From NCBI RefSeq assembly GCF_021134715.1, contig NC_060018.1:7271501-7335500 (forward strand): a stretch of 64,000 bases of DNA, in the 5' to 3' direction. Below the pieces are notes generated by a model that was not told the origin of the DNA, did not search any database, and saw only the letters and a program-made list of their open reading frames with translations. Below are positions 21,414 to 33,413 of the stretch, in pieces. Source of the stretch: Daphnia pulex (lineage: Eukaryota; Arthropoda; Branchiopoda; Diplostraca; Daphniidae). The position numbers were made by a program, and so were the translations under genes. Each line of letters begins with the position of its first letter. Position 1 is the first letter of the stretch.

Positions 21414-21919
21414 TGAGTTATGTTGAATCTCCTATTCGAGGAATGACGTTATATTGCAAAGCTTTTTCCTAGAAGATAGCCAAACGTCCCATGTTATATA
21501 AACATACAGCGATTACCGTCTGTGGACATCGTCTCAATCTTGAAAACCATGTTTTTTGAATAATCTTAACTACAAACTCTATTTACAGCTTTCGAGTTCT
21601 ATAACTGGACATACATTTACTATTGCAATTAGTTGTATCAAATATCAAGGCTTTCTACTCTCACAATGAGGGATACTCTTTCTCACTATCTCATTTCATT
21701 ATTTGTGTATGTTCCACGACCTATATCCGAATGTACTTCCTTTTGGTTCGCACTTTCTCTACATCGTAGGAATTAACGTAAAGAAACACCATGAGAACTC
21801 GTGTTGTCGTCTATGAACATCTATGAATTCTGCCCATAATGGTGAATGATTTCAAACGATATTAACTTGATAATAAATGGTGGAAAACCAACAATACTAA
21901 CTAAAATCAAAAGACTAGC

Positions 21920-21992
21920 CGCCCGATAAGGGACTTGAACCCTTGACCTCAGGATTAAAAGTCCCGCGCTCTACCGTCTGAGCTAACCGGGC
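21920..21992 (-). tRNA. tRNA-Lys(UUU)
   Basis: Unit 10; matches unit 1. Confidence 0.96.
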
Positions 21993-22403
21993 TTAATAAT
22001 TGGTATTGCAATAGTTTTCCGTTCGAGTTCATTTTTAAATTTTACGATTGCTTATAGATCTTTTACGGACGGAAGTACGGACGTTTTTCTATTCTTCGTA
22101 AACAAAATGGGTACACATTCTTTCATCCTATAATTTGTCTCTGACTACATTTTGTGTTTGTAAACTACACTCAAAGACCGCCATAATGCATTTCGGCACT
22201 GGTTCTGAAAAATAGACACGTTTCTGGAAACGCCAAGTAACAGGTCATGGCTCCACGGTTCCGAGATAGATCCCGGGACCTAGGATACCCATGACTGCAC
22301 AGTTAATATTTGTAATCATGCGTAAATTTAAGATACTAGTAAACGATTGAAAATGAGTTGTTCCACTAGAAAATACTAGCATGTGAAACAAATGGCAATT
22401 CAC

Positions 22404-22485
22404 CGCAGTTGGTAGGGTTCGAACCTACGCCCTCAGAGAGGAATAGATTTCAAGTCTATCGCCTTAACCACTCGGCCACAACTGC
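22404..22485 (-). tRNA. tRNA-Ser(UGA)
   Basis: Unit 10; matches unit 1. Confidence 0.96.
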
Positions 22486-22603
22486 CCCGATTTTTCAGAC
22501 AATCTAGTAATAATATTTATTGGTTCACCAATATTTCCGTTTGACCTTACTGAAGAGCAGGTTAAATGAGAGATGCAAAATCCAAGCACTTTCTTTAAGT
22601 GTA

Positions 22604-22687
22604 GGTCGTGTGGCCTAATGGATAAGGCGTCGGACTTCTATGAAAGTAGTTATCCGAAAATTGCGGGTTCGAGTCCCGCCACGATTA
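22604..22687 (+). tRNA. tRNA-Arg(UCU), split
   Basis: Unit 10; matches unit 1. Confidence 0.92.
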
Positions 22688-22951
22688 ATAGCATATGACG
22701 AAACTATTAGTTCATGATGAGTAGTAGTTAACCACAAACCATGGGGAATCATGTCAGATCAATAAAACTACAAATATATCTCGAACACTCAATGAATATC
22801 ACTGGCTTGCATTGCCTTCACAGTGACGATTGAAATTGGCTGCTGATATAGCCTTGCTTGGTAGATACCTTAAATCATTCTCTCTAAAGACACACAGAGT
22901 ATACCTAACTGATGATGAATGAACCTTTTATTAATATATTAAGAATTTATT

Positions 22952-23025
22952 GGCCTGTTAGCTCAGTTGGTTAGAGCGCCGTGCTAATAACGCGGAGGTC
23001 ATGAGTTCGATCCTCTTACGGGCCA
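22952..23025 (+). tRNA. tRNA-Ile(AAU)
   Basis: Unit 10; consensus. The 3' flank variant CACCATAA is shared with units 12 and 13. Confidence 0.95.
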
Positions 23026-23102
23026 CCATAATTCTTTCATTAAATATTTTCCACTCTAAAAAGGTACTGATAGATTCGAAATATTTTGCTAAAATAGTGA
23101 AT

Positions 23103-23184
23103 GCAGATATGGCCGAGTGGTTAAGGCGACTGACTCGAAATCAGTTTCCATCTTGGAGCGTAGGTTCGAATCCTACTATCTGCG
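23103..23184 (+). tRNA. tRNA-Ser(CGA)
   Basis: Unit 10; consensus. Confidence 0.96.
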
Positions 23185-23819
23185 TTTTGTGGCATTTTAT
23201 TGGTAAATGTAACTACACAACATTTGATCAAGTGACGCCAGAAGTTATTTCTAGTCATTTTTTGGGAGAACATCCAAGTTTAAAATCAGTAGGGGAGTAC
23301 ACAGTGAGAGAAGAACGAAAGGTCTTTAGGTCTTTAGCATATGTGATGGCCCTGGACAAGACAAGACAAACTAAGCAACGGGGTGACCCTGGATAAGGCA
23401 TGCTCTCAACAATGGTCCGTACGAGTGGTAAGAACAGTCAGGTCCATCGAAGTCGAGGTCTGTGATCGTAGGCCAGGTTTAGATAGTTTCTAAAAGTAGA
23501 TGAGAGACAACAAGTACACGTTGCCGAGAATGCACCTTACCATCATGACCAGCGTCTTGAATTCAGCGCGTTGTTGCTCCAGGAACCAGTGAAGACGGCA
23601 GAGAAGGATGAGAGAGTCAGAGTTCACCTGTAAAACAGCAGAATAAGTTCCGCTGCCAAGTAATTGTCACTGGCAAAGGTTTCCAAGTTTAAGCATGCCA
23701 TTTCAGCGATTTCCCAACACTTGGACCAATGAAAATTTTTGCTTGAAAACAGTAAAACAAAAGACAAGTAATTGCCAATTTAACGACGATTTTCGATAAT
23801 TATAGTTTCGGTTGCTCGC

Positions 23820-23892
23820 TACCTCTGGCGAGACTCGAACTCGCAATCCCCGGCTTAGGAGGCCGGTGCCTTATCCATTAGGCCACAAAGGC
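23820..23892 (-). tRNA. tRNA-Arg(CCU)
   Basis: Unit 10; matches unit 1. Confidence 0.96.
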
Positions 23893-24398
23893 TGAGTTAT
23901 GTTGAATCTCCTATTCGAGGAATGACGTTATATTGCAAAGCTTTTTCCTAGAAGATAGCCAAACGTCCCATGTTATATAAACATACAGCGATTACCGTCT
24001 GTGGACATCGTCTCAATCTTGAAAACCATGTTTTTTGAATAATCTTAACTACAAACTCTATTTACAGCTTTCGAGTTCTATAACTGGACATACATTTACT
24101 ATTGCAATTAGTTGTATCAAATATCAAGGCTTTCTACTCTCACAATGAGGGATACTCTTTCTCACTATCTCATTTCATTATTTGTGTATGTTCCACGACC
24201 TATATCCGAATGTACTTCCTTTTGGTTCGCACTTTCTCTACATCGTAGGAATTAACGTAAAGAAACACCATGAGAACTCGTGTTGTCGTCTATGAACATC
24301 TATGAATTCTGCCCATAATGGTGAATGATTTCAAACGATATTAACTTGATAATAAATGGTGGAAAACCAACAATACTAACTAAAATCAGAAGACTAGC

Positions 24399-24471
24399 CG
24401 CCCGATAAGGGACTTGAACCCTTGACCTCAGGATTAAAAGTCCCGCGCTCTACCGTCTGAGCTAACCGGGC
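24399..24471 (-). tRNA. tRNA-Lys(UUU)
   Basis: Unit 11; matches unit 1; nearest terminator run interrupted. Confidence 0.96.
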
Positions 24472-24882
24472 TTAATAATTGGTATTGCAATAGTTTTCCG
24501 TTCGAGTTCATTTTTAAATTTTACGATTGCTTATAGATCTTTTACGGACGGAAGTACGGACGTTTTTCTATTCTTCGTAAACAAAATGGGTACACATTCT
24601 TTCATCCTATAATTTGTCTCTGACTACATTTTGTGTTTGTAAACTACACTCAAAGACCGCCATAATACATTTCGGCACTGGTTCTGAAAAATAGACACGT
24701 TTCTGGAAACGCCAAGTAACAGGTCATGGCTCCACGGTTCCGAGATAGATCCCGGGACCTAGGATACCCATGACTGCACAGTTAATATTTGTAATCATGC
24801 GTAAATTTGAGATGCTAGTAAACGATTGAAAATGAGTTGTTCCACTAGAAAATACTAGCATGTGAAACAAATGGCAATTCAC

Positions 24883-24964
24883 CGCAGTTGGTAGGGTTCG
24901 AACCTACGCCCTCAGAGAGGAATAGATTTCAAGTCTATCGCCTTAACCACTCGGCCACAACTGC
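24883..24964 (-). tRNA. tRNA-Ser(UGA)
   Basis: Unit 11; matches unit 1. Confidence 0.96.
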
Positions 24965-25082
24965 CCCGATTTTTCAGACAATCTAGTAATAATATTTATT
25001 GGTTCACCAATATTTCCGTTTGACCTTACTGAAGAGCAGGTTAAATGAGAGATGCAAAATCCTAGCACTTTCTTTAAGTGTA

Positions 25083-25166
25083 GGTCGTGTGGCCTAATGG
25101 ATAAGGCGTCGGACTTCTATGAAAGTAGTTATCCGAAAATTGCGGGTTCGAGTCCCGCCACGATTA
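25083..25166 (+). tRNA. tRNA-Arg(UCU), split
   Basis: Unit 11; matches unit 1. Confidence 0.92.
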
Positions 25167-25206
25167 ATAGCATATGACGAAACTATTAGTTCATGATGAG
25201 TACTTT

Positions 25207-25261
25207 CTGACTCGAAATCAGTTTCCATCTTGGAGCGTAGGTTCGAATCCTACTATCTGCG
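25207..25261 (+). pseudogene. tRNA-Ser(CGA) 3' fragment
   Basis: Unit 11; the same 55-nt relic as unit 9. Confidence 0.93.
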
Positions 25262-25900
25262 TTTTGTGGCATTTTATTGGTAAATGTAACTACACAACAT
25301 TTGATCAAGTGACGCCAGAAGTTATTTCTAGTCATTTTTTGGGAGAACATCCAAGTTTAAAATCAGTAGGGGAGTACACAGTGAGAGGAGAACGAAAGGT
25401 CTTTAGGTCTTTAGCATATGTGATGGCCCTGGACAAGACAAGACAAACTAAGCAACGGGGTGACCCTGGATAAGGCATGCTCTCAACAATGGTCCGTACG
25501 AGTGGTAAGAACAGTCAGGTCCATCGAAGTCGAGGTCTGTGATCGTAGGCCAGGTTTAGATAGTTTCTAAAAGTAGATGAGAGACAACAAGTACACGTTG
25601 CCGAGAATGCACCTTACCATCATGACCAGCGTCTTGAATTCAGCGCGTTGTTGCTCCAGGAACCAGTGAAGACGGCAGAGAAGGATGAGAGAGTCAGAGT
25701 TCACCTGTAAAACAGCAGAATAAGTTCCGCTGCCAAGTAATTGTCACTGCCTGGCAAAGGTTTCCAAGTTTAAGCATGCCATTTCAGCGATTTCCCAACA
25801 CTTGGACCAATGAAAATTTTTGCTTGAAAACAGTAAAACAAAAGACAAGTAATTGCCAATTTAACGACGATTTTCGATAATTATAGTTTCGGTTGCTCGC

Positions 25901-25973
25901 TACCTCTGGCGAGACTCGAACTCGCAATCCCCGGCTTAGGAGGCCGGTGCCTTATCCATTAGGCCACAAAGGC
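25901..25973 (-). tRNA. tRNA-Arg(CCU)
   Basis: Unit 11; matches unit 1. Confidence 0.96.
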
Positions 25974-26479
25974 TGAGTTATGTTGAATCTCCTATTCGAG
26001 GAATGACGTTATATTGCAAAGCTTTTTCCTAGAAGATAGCCAAACGTCCCATGTTATATAAACATACAGCGATTACCGTCTGTGGACATCGTCTCAATCT
26101 TGAAAACCATGTTTTTTGAATAATCTTAACTACAAACTCTATTTACAGCTTTCGAGTTCTATAACTGGACATACATTTACTATTGCAATTAGTTGTATCA
26201 AATATCAAGGCTTTCTACTCTCACAATGAGGGATACTCTTTCTCACTATCTCATTTCATTATTTGTGTATGTTCCACGACCTATATCCGAATGTACTTCC
26301 TTTTGGTTCGCACTTTCTCTACATCGTAGGAATTAACGTAAAGAAACACCATGAGAACTCGTGTTGTCGTCTATGAACATCTATGAATTCTGCCCATAAT
26401 GGTGAATGATTTCAAACGATATTAACTTGATAATAAATGGTGGAAAACCAACAATACTAACTAAAATCAAAAGATTAGC

Positions 26480-26552
26480 CGCCCGATAAGGGACTTGAAC
26501 CCTTGACCTCAGGATTAAAAGTCCCGCGCTCTACCGTCTGAGCTAACCGGGC
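26480..26552 (-). tRNA. tRNA-Lys(UUU)
   Basis: Unit 12; matches unit 1. Confidence 0.96.
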
Positions 26553-26963
26553 TTAATATTTGGTATTGCAATAGTTTTCCGTTCGAGTTCATTTTTAAAT
26601 TTTACGATTGCTTATAGATCTTTTACGGACGGAAGTACGGACGTTTTTCTATTCTTCGTAAACAAAATGGGTACACATTCTTTCATCCTATAATTTGTCT
26701 CTGACTACATTTTGTGTTTGTAAACTACACTCAAAGACCGCCATAATGCATTTCGGCACTGGTTCTGAAAAATAGACACGTTTCTGGAAACGCCAAGTAA
26801 CAGGTCATGGCTCCACGGTTCCGAGATAGATCCCGGGACCTAGGATACCCATGACTGCACAGTTAATATTTGTAATCATGCGTAAATTTGAGATACTAGT
26901 AAACGATTGAAAATGAGTTGTTCCACTAGAAAATACTAGCATGTGAAACAAATGGCAATTCAC

Positions 26964-27045
26964 CGCAGTTGGTAGGGTTCGAACCTACGCCCTCAGAGAG
27001 GAATAGATTTCAAGTCTATCGCCTTAACCACTCGGCCACAACTGC
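26964..27045 (-). tRNA. tRNA-Ser(UGA)
   Basis: Unit 12; matches unit 1. Confidence 0.96.
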
Positions 27046-27163
27046 CCCGATTTTTCAGACAATCTAGTAATAATATTTATTGGTTCACCAATATTTCCGT
27101 TTGACCTTACTGAAGAGCAGGTTAAATGAGAGATGCAAAATCCAAGCACTTTCTTTAAGTGTA

Positions 27164-27247
27164 GGTCGTGTGGCCTAATGGATAAGGCGTCGGAATTCTA
27201 TGAAAGTAGTTATCCGAAAATTGCGGGTTCGAGTCCCGCCACGATTA
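27164..27247 (+). tRNA. tRNA-Arg(UCU), split, C32 to A
   Basis: Unit 12; loop ATTCTAA. Loss of C32 removes the predicted pair with the intron G that guides intron cutting. Confidence 0.88.
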
Positions 27248-27511
27248 ATAGCATATGACGAAACTATTAGTTCATGATGAGTAGTAGTTAACCACAAACC
27301 ATGGGGAATCATGTCAGATCAATAAAACTACAAATATATCTCGAACACTCAATGAATATCACTGGCTTGCATTGCCTTCACAGTGACGATTGAAATTGGC
27401 TGCTGATATAGCCTTGCTTGGTAGATACCTTAAATCATTCTCTCTAAAGACACACAGAGTATACCTAACTGATGATGAATGAACCTTTTATTAATATATT
27501 AAGAATTTATT

Positions 27512-27585
27512 GGCCTGTTAGCTCAGTTGGTTAGAGCGCCGTGCTAATAACGCGGAGGTCATGAGTTCGATCCTCTTACGGGCCA
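27512..27585 (+). tRNA. tRNA-Ile(AAU)
   Basis: Unit 12; consensus. Confidence 0.95.
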
Positions 27586-27662
27586 CCATAATTCTTTCAT
27601 TAAATATTTTCCACTCTAAAAAGGTACTGATAGATTCGAAATATTTTGCTAAAATAGTGAAT

Positions 27663-27744
27663 GCAGATATGGCCGAGTGGTTAAGGCGACTGACTCGAAA
27701 TCAGTTTCCATCTTGGAGCGTAGGTTCGAATCCTACTATCTGCG
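27663..27744 (+). tRNA. tRNA-Ser(CGA)
   Basis: Unit 12; consensus. Confidence 0.96.
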
Positions 27745-28383
27745 TTTTGTGGCATTTTATTGGTAAATGTAACTACACAACATTTGATCAAGTGACGCCA
27801 GAAGTTATTTCTAGTCATTTTTTGGGAGAACATCCAAGTTTAAAATCAGTAGGGGAGTACACAGTGAGAGGAGAACGAAAGGTCTTTAGGTCTTTAGCAT
27901 ATGTGATGGCCCTGGACAAGACAAGACAAACTAAGCAACGGGGTGACCCTGGATAAGGCATGCTCTCAACAATGGTCCGTACGAGTGGTAAGAACAGTCA
28001 GGTCCATCGAAGTCGAGGTCTGTGATCGTAGGCCAGGTTTAGATAGTTTCTAAAAGTAGATGAGAGACAACAAGTACACGTTGCCGAGAATGCACCTTAC
28101 CATCATGACCAGCGTCTTGAATTCAGCGCGTTGTTGCTCCAGGAACCAGTGAAGACGGCAGAGAAGGATGAGAGAGTCAGAGTTCACCTGTAAAACAGCA
28201 GAATAAGTTCCGCTGCCAAGTAATTGTCACTGCCTGGCAAAGGTTTCCAAGTTTAAGCATGCCATTTCAGCGATTTCCCAACACTTGGACCAATGAAAAT
28301 TTTTGCTTGAAAACAGTAAAACAAAAGACAAGTAATTGCCAATTTAACGACGATTTTCGATAATTATAGTTTCGGTTGCTCGC

Positions 28384-28456
28384 TACCTCTGGCGAGACTC
28401 GAACTCGCAATCCCCGGCTTAGGAGGCCGGTGCCTTATCCATTAGGCCACAAAGGC
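28384..28456 (-). tRNA. tRNA-Arg(CCU)
   Basis: Unit 12; matches unit 1. Confidence 0.96.
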
Positions 28457-28962
28457 TGAGTTATGTTGAATCTCCTATTCGAGGAATGACGTTATATTGC
28501 AAAGCTTTTTCCTAGAAGATAGCCAAACGTCCCATGTTATATAAACATACAGCGATTACCGTCTGTGGACATCGTCTCAATCTTGAAAACCATGTTTTTT
28601 GAATAATCTTAACTACAAACTCTATTTACAGCTTTCGAGTTCTATAACTGGACATACATTTACTATTGCAATTAGTTGTATCAAATATCAAGGCTTTCTA
28701 CTCTCACAATGAGGGATACTCTTTCTCACTATCTCATTTCATTATTTGTGTATGTTCCACGACCTATATCCGAATGTACTTCCTTTTGGTTCGCACTTTC
28801 TCTACATCGTAGGAATTAACGTAAAGAAACACCATGAGAACTCGTGTTGTCGTCTATGAACATCTATGAATTCTGCCCATAATGGTGAATGATTTCAAAC
28901 GATATTAACTTGATAATAAATGGTGGAAAACCAACAATACTAACTAAAATCAAAAGATTAGC

Positions 28963-29035
28963 CGCCCGATAAGGGACTTGAACCCTTGACCTCAGGATTA
29001 AAAGTCCCGCGCTCTACCGTCTGAGCTAACCGGGC
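28963..29035 (-). tRNA. tRNA-Lys(UUU)
   Basis: Unit 13; matches unit 1. Confidence 0.96.
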
Positions 29036-29446
29036 TTAATATTTTGTATTGCAATAGTTTTCCGTTCAAGTTCATTTTTAAATTTTACGATTGCTTATAG
29101 ATCTTTTACGGACGGAAGTACGGACGTTTTTCTATTCTTCGTAAACAAAATGGGTACACATTCTTTCATCCTATAATTTGTCTCTGACTACATTTTGTGT
29201 TTGTAAACTACACTCAAAGACCGCCATAATGCATTTCGGCACTGGTTCTGAAAAATAGACACGTTTCTGGAAACGCCAAGTAACAGGTCATGGCTCCACG
29301 GTTCCGAGATAGATCCCGGGACCTAGGATACCCATGACTGCACAGTTAATATTTGTAATCATGCGTAAATTTGAGATACTAGTAAACGATTGAAAATGAG
29401 TTGTTCCACTAGAAAATACTAGCATGTGAAACAAATGGCAATTCAC

Positions 29447-29528
29447 CGCAGTTGGTAGGGTTCGAACCTACGCCCTCAGAGAGGAATAGATTTCAAGTCT
29501 ATCGCCTTAACCACTCGGCCACAACTGC
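29447..29528 (-). tRNA. tRNA-Ser(UGA)
   Basis: Unit 13; matches unit 1; one change just outside the 5' end. Confidence 0.96.
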
Positions 29529-29646
29529 CACGATTTTTCAGACAATCTAGTAATAATATTTATTGGTTCACCAATATTTCCGTTTGACCTTACTGAAGAG
29601 CAGGTTAAATGAGATATGCAAAATCCAAGCACTTTCTTTAAGTGTA

Positions 29647-29730
29647 GGTCGTGTGGCCTAATGGATAAGGCGTCGGAATTCTATGAAAGTAGTTATCCGA
29701 AAATTGCGGGTTCGAGTCCCGCCACGATTA
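29647..29730 (+). tRNA. tRNA-Arg(UCU), split, C32 to A
   Basis: Unit 13; same loop change as unit 12. Confidence 0.88.
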
Positions 29731-29994
29731 ATAGCATATGACGAAACTATTAGTTCATGATGAGTAGTAGTTAACCACAAACCATGGGGAATCATGTCAG
29801 ATCAATAAAACTACAAATATATCTCGAACACTCAATGAATATCACTGGCTTGCATTGCCTTCACAGTGACGATTGAAATTGGCTGCTGATATAGCCTTGC
29901 TTGGTAGATACCTTAAATCATTCTCTCTAAAGACACACAGAGTATACCTAACTGATGATGAATGAACCTTTTATTAATATATTAAGAATTTATT

Positions 29995-30068
29995 GGCCTG
30001 TTAGCTCAGTTGGTTAGAGCGCCGTGCTAATAACGCGGAGGTCATGATTTCGATCCTCTTACGGGCCA
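29995..30068 (+). tRNA. tRNA-Ile(AAU), T-stem G53 lost
   Basis: Unit 13; G53 to T breaks the near-invariant G53-C61 pair of box B; probably not transcribed or folded well. Confidence 0.83.
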
Positions 30069-30145
30069 CCATAATTCTTTCATTAAATATTTTCCACTCT
30101 AAAAAGGTACTGATAGATTCGAAATATTTTGCTAAAATAGTGAAT

Positions 30146-30226
30146 GCAGATATGGCCGAGTGGTTAAGGCGACTGACTCGAAATCAGTTTCCATCTTGGA
30201 GCGTAGGTTCGAATCCTACTATCTGT
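30146..30226 (+). tRNA. tRNA-Ser(CGA), 3' end damaged
   Basis: Unit 13; a 5-bp deletion removes the last acceptor base, discriminator context and the T4 terminator. The body of the tRNA is intact. Confidence 0.8.
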
Positions 30227-30861
30227 GTGGCATTTTATTGGTAAATGTAACTACACAACATTTGATCAAGTGACGCCAGAAGTTATTTCTAGTCATTTTT
30301 TGGGAGAACATCCAAGTTTAAAATCAGTAGGGGAGTACACAGTGAGAGGAGAACGAAAGGTCTTTAGGTCTTTAGCATATGTGATGGCCCTGGACAAGAC
30401 AAGACAAACTAAGCAACGGGGTGACCCTGGATAAGGCATGCTCTCAACAATGGTCCGTACGAGTGGTAAGAACAGTCAGGTCCATCGAAGTCGAGGTCTG
30501 TGATCGTAGGCCAGGTTTAGATAGTTTCTAAAAGTAGATGAGAGACAACAAGTACACGTTGCCGAGAATGCACCTTACCATCATGACCAGCGTCTTGAAT
30601 TCAGCGCGTTGTTGCTCCAGGAACCAGTGAAGACGGCAGAGAAGGATGAGAGAGTCAGAGTTCACCTGTAAAACAGCAGAATAAGTTCCGCTGCCAAGTA
30701 ATTGTCACTGCCTGGCAAAGGTTTCCAAGTTTAAGCATGCCATTTCAGCGAATTCCCAACACTTGGACCAATGAAAATTTTTGCTTGAAAAAAGTAAAAC
30801 AAAAGACAAGTAATTGCCAATTTAACGACGATTTTCGATAATTATAGTTTCGGTTGCTCGC

Positions 30862-30934
30862 TACCTCTGGCGAGACTCGAACTCGCAATCCCCGGCTTAG
30901 GAGGCCGGTGCCTTATCCATTAGGCCACAAAGGC
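30862..30934 (-). tRNA. tRNA-Arg(CCU)
   Basis: Unit 13; matches unit 1. Confidence 0.96.
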
Positions 30935-31440
30935 TGAGTTATGTTGAATCTCCTATTCGAGGAATGACGTTATATTGCAAAGCTTTTTCCTAGAAGATAG
31001 CCAAACGTCCCATGTTATATAAACATACAGCGATTACCGTCTGTGGACATCGTCTCAATCTTGAAAACCATGTTTTTTGAATAATCTTAACTACAAACTC
31101 TATTTACAGCTTTCGAGTTCTATAACTGGACATACATTTACTATTGCAATTAGTTGTATCAAATATCAAGGCTTTCTACTCTCACAATGAGGGATACTCT
31201 TTCTCACTATCTCATTTCATTATTTGTGTATGTTCCACGACCTATATCCGAATGTACTTCCTTTTGGTTCGCACTTTCTCTACATCGTAGGAATTAACGT
31301 AAAGAAACACCATGAGAACTCGTGTTGTCGTCTATGAACATCTATGAATTCTGCCCATAATGGTGAATGATTTCAAACGATATTAACTTGATAATAAATG
31401 GTGGAAAACCAACAATACTAACTAAAATCAAAAGATTAGC

Positions 31441-31513
31441 CGCCCGATAAGGGACTTGAACCCTTGACCTCAGGATTAAAAGTCCCGCGCTCTACCGTCT
31501 GAGCTAACCGGGC
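31441..31513 (-). tRNA. tRNA-Lys(UUU)
   Basis: Unit 14; matches unit 1. Confidence 0.96.
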
Positions 31514-31924
31514 TTAATATTTTGTATTGCAATAGTTTTCCGTTCAAGTTCATTTTTAAATTTTACGATTGCTTATAGATCTTTTACGGACGGAAGTACG
31601 GACGTTTTTCTATTCTTCGTAAACAAAATGGGTACACATTCTTTCATCCTATAATTTGTCTCTGACTACATTTTGTGTTTGTAAACTACACTCAAAGACC
31701 GCCATAATGCATTTCGGCACTGGTTCTGAAAAATAGACACGTTTCTGGAAACGCCAAGTAACAGGTCATGGCTCCACGGTTCCGAGATAGATCCCGGGAC
31801 CTAGGATACCCATGACTGCACAGTTAATATTTGTAATCATGCGTAAATTTGAGATACTAGTAAACGATTGAAAATGAGTTGTTCCACTAGAAAATACTAG
31901 CATGTGAAACAAATGGCAATTCAC

Positions 31925-32006
31925 CGCAGTTGGTAGGGTTCGAACCTACGCCCTCAGAGATGAACAGATTTCAAGTCTATCGCCTTAACCACTCGGCCAC
32001 AACTGC
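31925..32006 (-). tRNA. tRNA-Ser(UGA), variant
   Basis: Unit 14; CCTC to CATC breaks one variable-arm pair, and A42 to G gives a U-G pair in the anticodon stem. Same two changes in units 16 and 19. Confidence 0.92.
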
Positions 32007-32124
32007 CCCGATTTTTCAGACAATCTAGTAATAATATTTATTGGTTCACCAATATTTCCGTTTGACCTTACTGAAGAGCAGGTTAAATGAGAGATGCAAA
32101 ATCCAAGCACTTTCTTTAAGTGTA

Positions 32125-32208
32125 GGTCGTGTGGCCTAATGGATAAGGCGTCGGACTTCTATGAAAGTAGTTATCCGAAAATTGCGGGTTCGAGTCCCGC
32201 CACGATTA
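32125..32208 (+). tRNA. tRNA-Arg(UCU), split
   Basis: Unit 14; matches unit 1. Confidence 0.92.
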
Positions 32209-32472
32209 ATAGCATATGACGAAACTATTAGTTCATGATGAGTAGTAGTTAACCACAAACCATGGGGAATCATGTCAGATCAATAAAACTACAAATATAT
32301 CTCGAACACTCAATGAATATCACTGGCTTGCATTGCCTTCACAGTGACGATTGAAATTGGCTGCTGATATAGCCTTGCTTGGTAGATACCTTAAATCATT
32401 CTCTCTAAAGACACACAGAGTATACCTAACTGATGATGAATGAACCTTTTATTAATATATTAAGTATTTATT

Positions 32473-32546
32473 GGCCTGTTAGCTCAGTTGGTTAGAGCGC
32501 CGTGCTAATAACGCGGAGGTCATGAGTTCGATCCTCTTACGGGCCA
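32473..32546 (+). tRNA. tRNA-Ile(AAU)
   Basis: Unit 14; consensus. Confidence 0.95.
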
Positions 32547-32623
32547 CTATAATTCTTTCATTAAATATTTTCCACTCTAAAAAGGTACTGATAGATTCGA
32601 AATATTTTGCTAAAATAGTGAAT

Positions 32624-32705
32624 GCAGATATGGCCGAGTGGTTAAGGCGACTGACTCGAAATCAGTTTCCATCTTGGAGCGTAGGTTCGAATCCTACTAT
32701 CTGCG
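32624..32705 (+). tRNA. tRNA-Ser(CGA)
   Basis: Unit 14; consensus. Confidence 0.96.
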
Positions 32706-33340
32706 TTTTGTGGCATTTTATTGGTAAATGTAACTACACAACATTTGATCAAGTGACGCCAGAAGTTATTTCTAGTCATTTTTTGGGAGAACATTCAAGT
32801 TTAAAATCAGTAGGGGAGTACACAGTGAGAGAAGAACGAAAGGTCTTTAGGTCTTTAGCATATGTGATGGCCCTGGACAAGACAAGACAAACTAAGCAAC
32901 GGGGTGACCCTGGATAAGGCATGCTCTCAACAATGGTCCGTACGAGTGGTAAGAACAGTCAGGTCCATCGAAGTCGAGGTCTGTGATCGTAGGCCAGGTT
33001 TAGATAGTTTCTAAAAGTAGATGAGAGACAACAAGTACACGTTGCCGAGAATGCACCTTACCATCATGACCAGCGTCTTGAATTCAGCGCGTTGTTGCTC
33101 CAGGAACCAGTGAAGACGGCAGAGAAGGATGAGAGAGTCAGAGTTCACCTGTAAAACAGCAGAATAAGTTCCGCTGCCAAGTAATTGTCACTGGCAAAGG
33201 TTTCCAAGTTTAAGCATGCCATTTCAGCGATTTCCCAACACTTGGACCAATGAAAATTTTTGCTTGAAAACAGTAAAACAAAAGACAAGTAATTGCCAAT
33301 TTAACGACGATTTTCGATAATTATAGTTTCGGTTGCTCGC

Positions 33341-33413
33341 TACCTCTGGCGAGACTCGAACTCGCAATCCCCGGCTTAGGAGGCCGGTGCCTTATCCATT
33401 AGGCCACAAAGGC
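33341..33413 (-). tRNA. tRNA-Arg(CCU)
   Basis: Unit 14; matches unit 1. Confidence 0.96.

Larger units (their letters stand above)
19697..21777. repeat. tDNA unit 9 (2,081 bp, internal deletion)
   Basis: Unit positions 947-1352 (406 bp) are replaced by a 4-nt filler CTTT (20643-20646). Ile and the 5' part of Ser(CGA) are lost. The same junction is in unit 11. Confidence 0.96.
21778..24256. repeat. tDNA unit 10 (2,479 bp)
   Basis: Six tRNAs. With unit 9 it forms a 4,560-bp dimer that recurs as units 11-12. Confidence 0.97.
24257..26337. repeat. tDNA unit 11 (2,081 bp, internal deletion)
   Basis: Same deletion and filler as unit 9 (filler 25203-25206). Confidence 0.96.
26338..28820. repeat. 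tDNA unit 12 (2,483 bp)
   Basis: Six tRNAs, 4-bp spacer insertion. Confidence 0.97.
28821..31298. repeat. tDNA unit 13 (2,478 bp)
   Basis: Six tRNAs; 4-bp spacer insertion and a 5-bp deletion at the end of Ser(CGA). Three of its tRNAs carry damaging changes. Confidence 0.97.
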
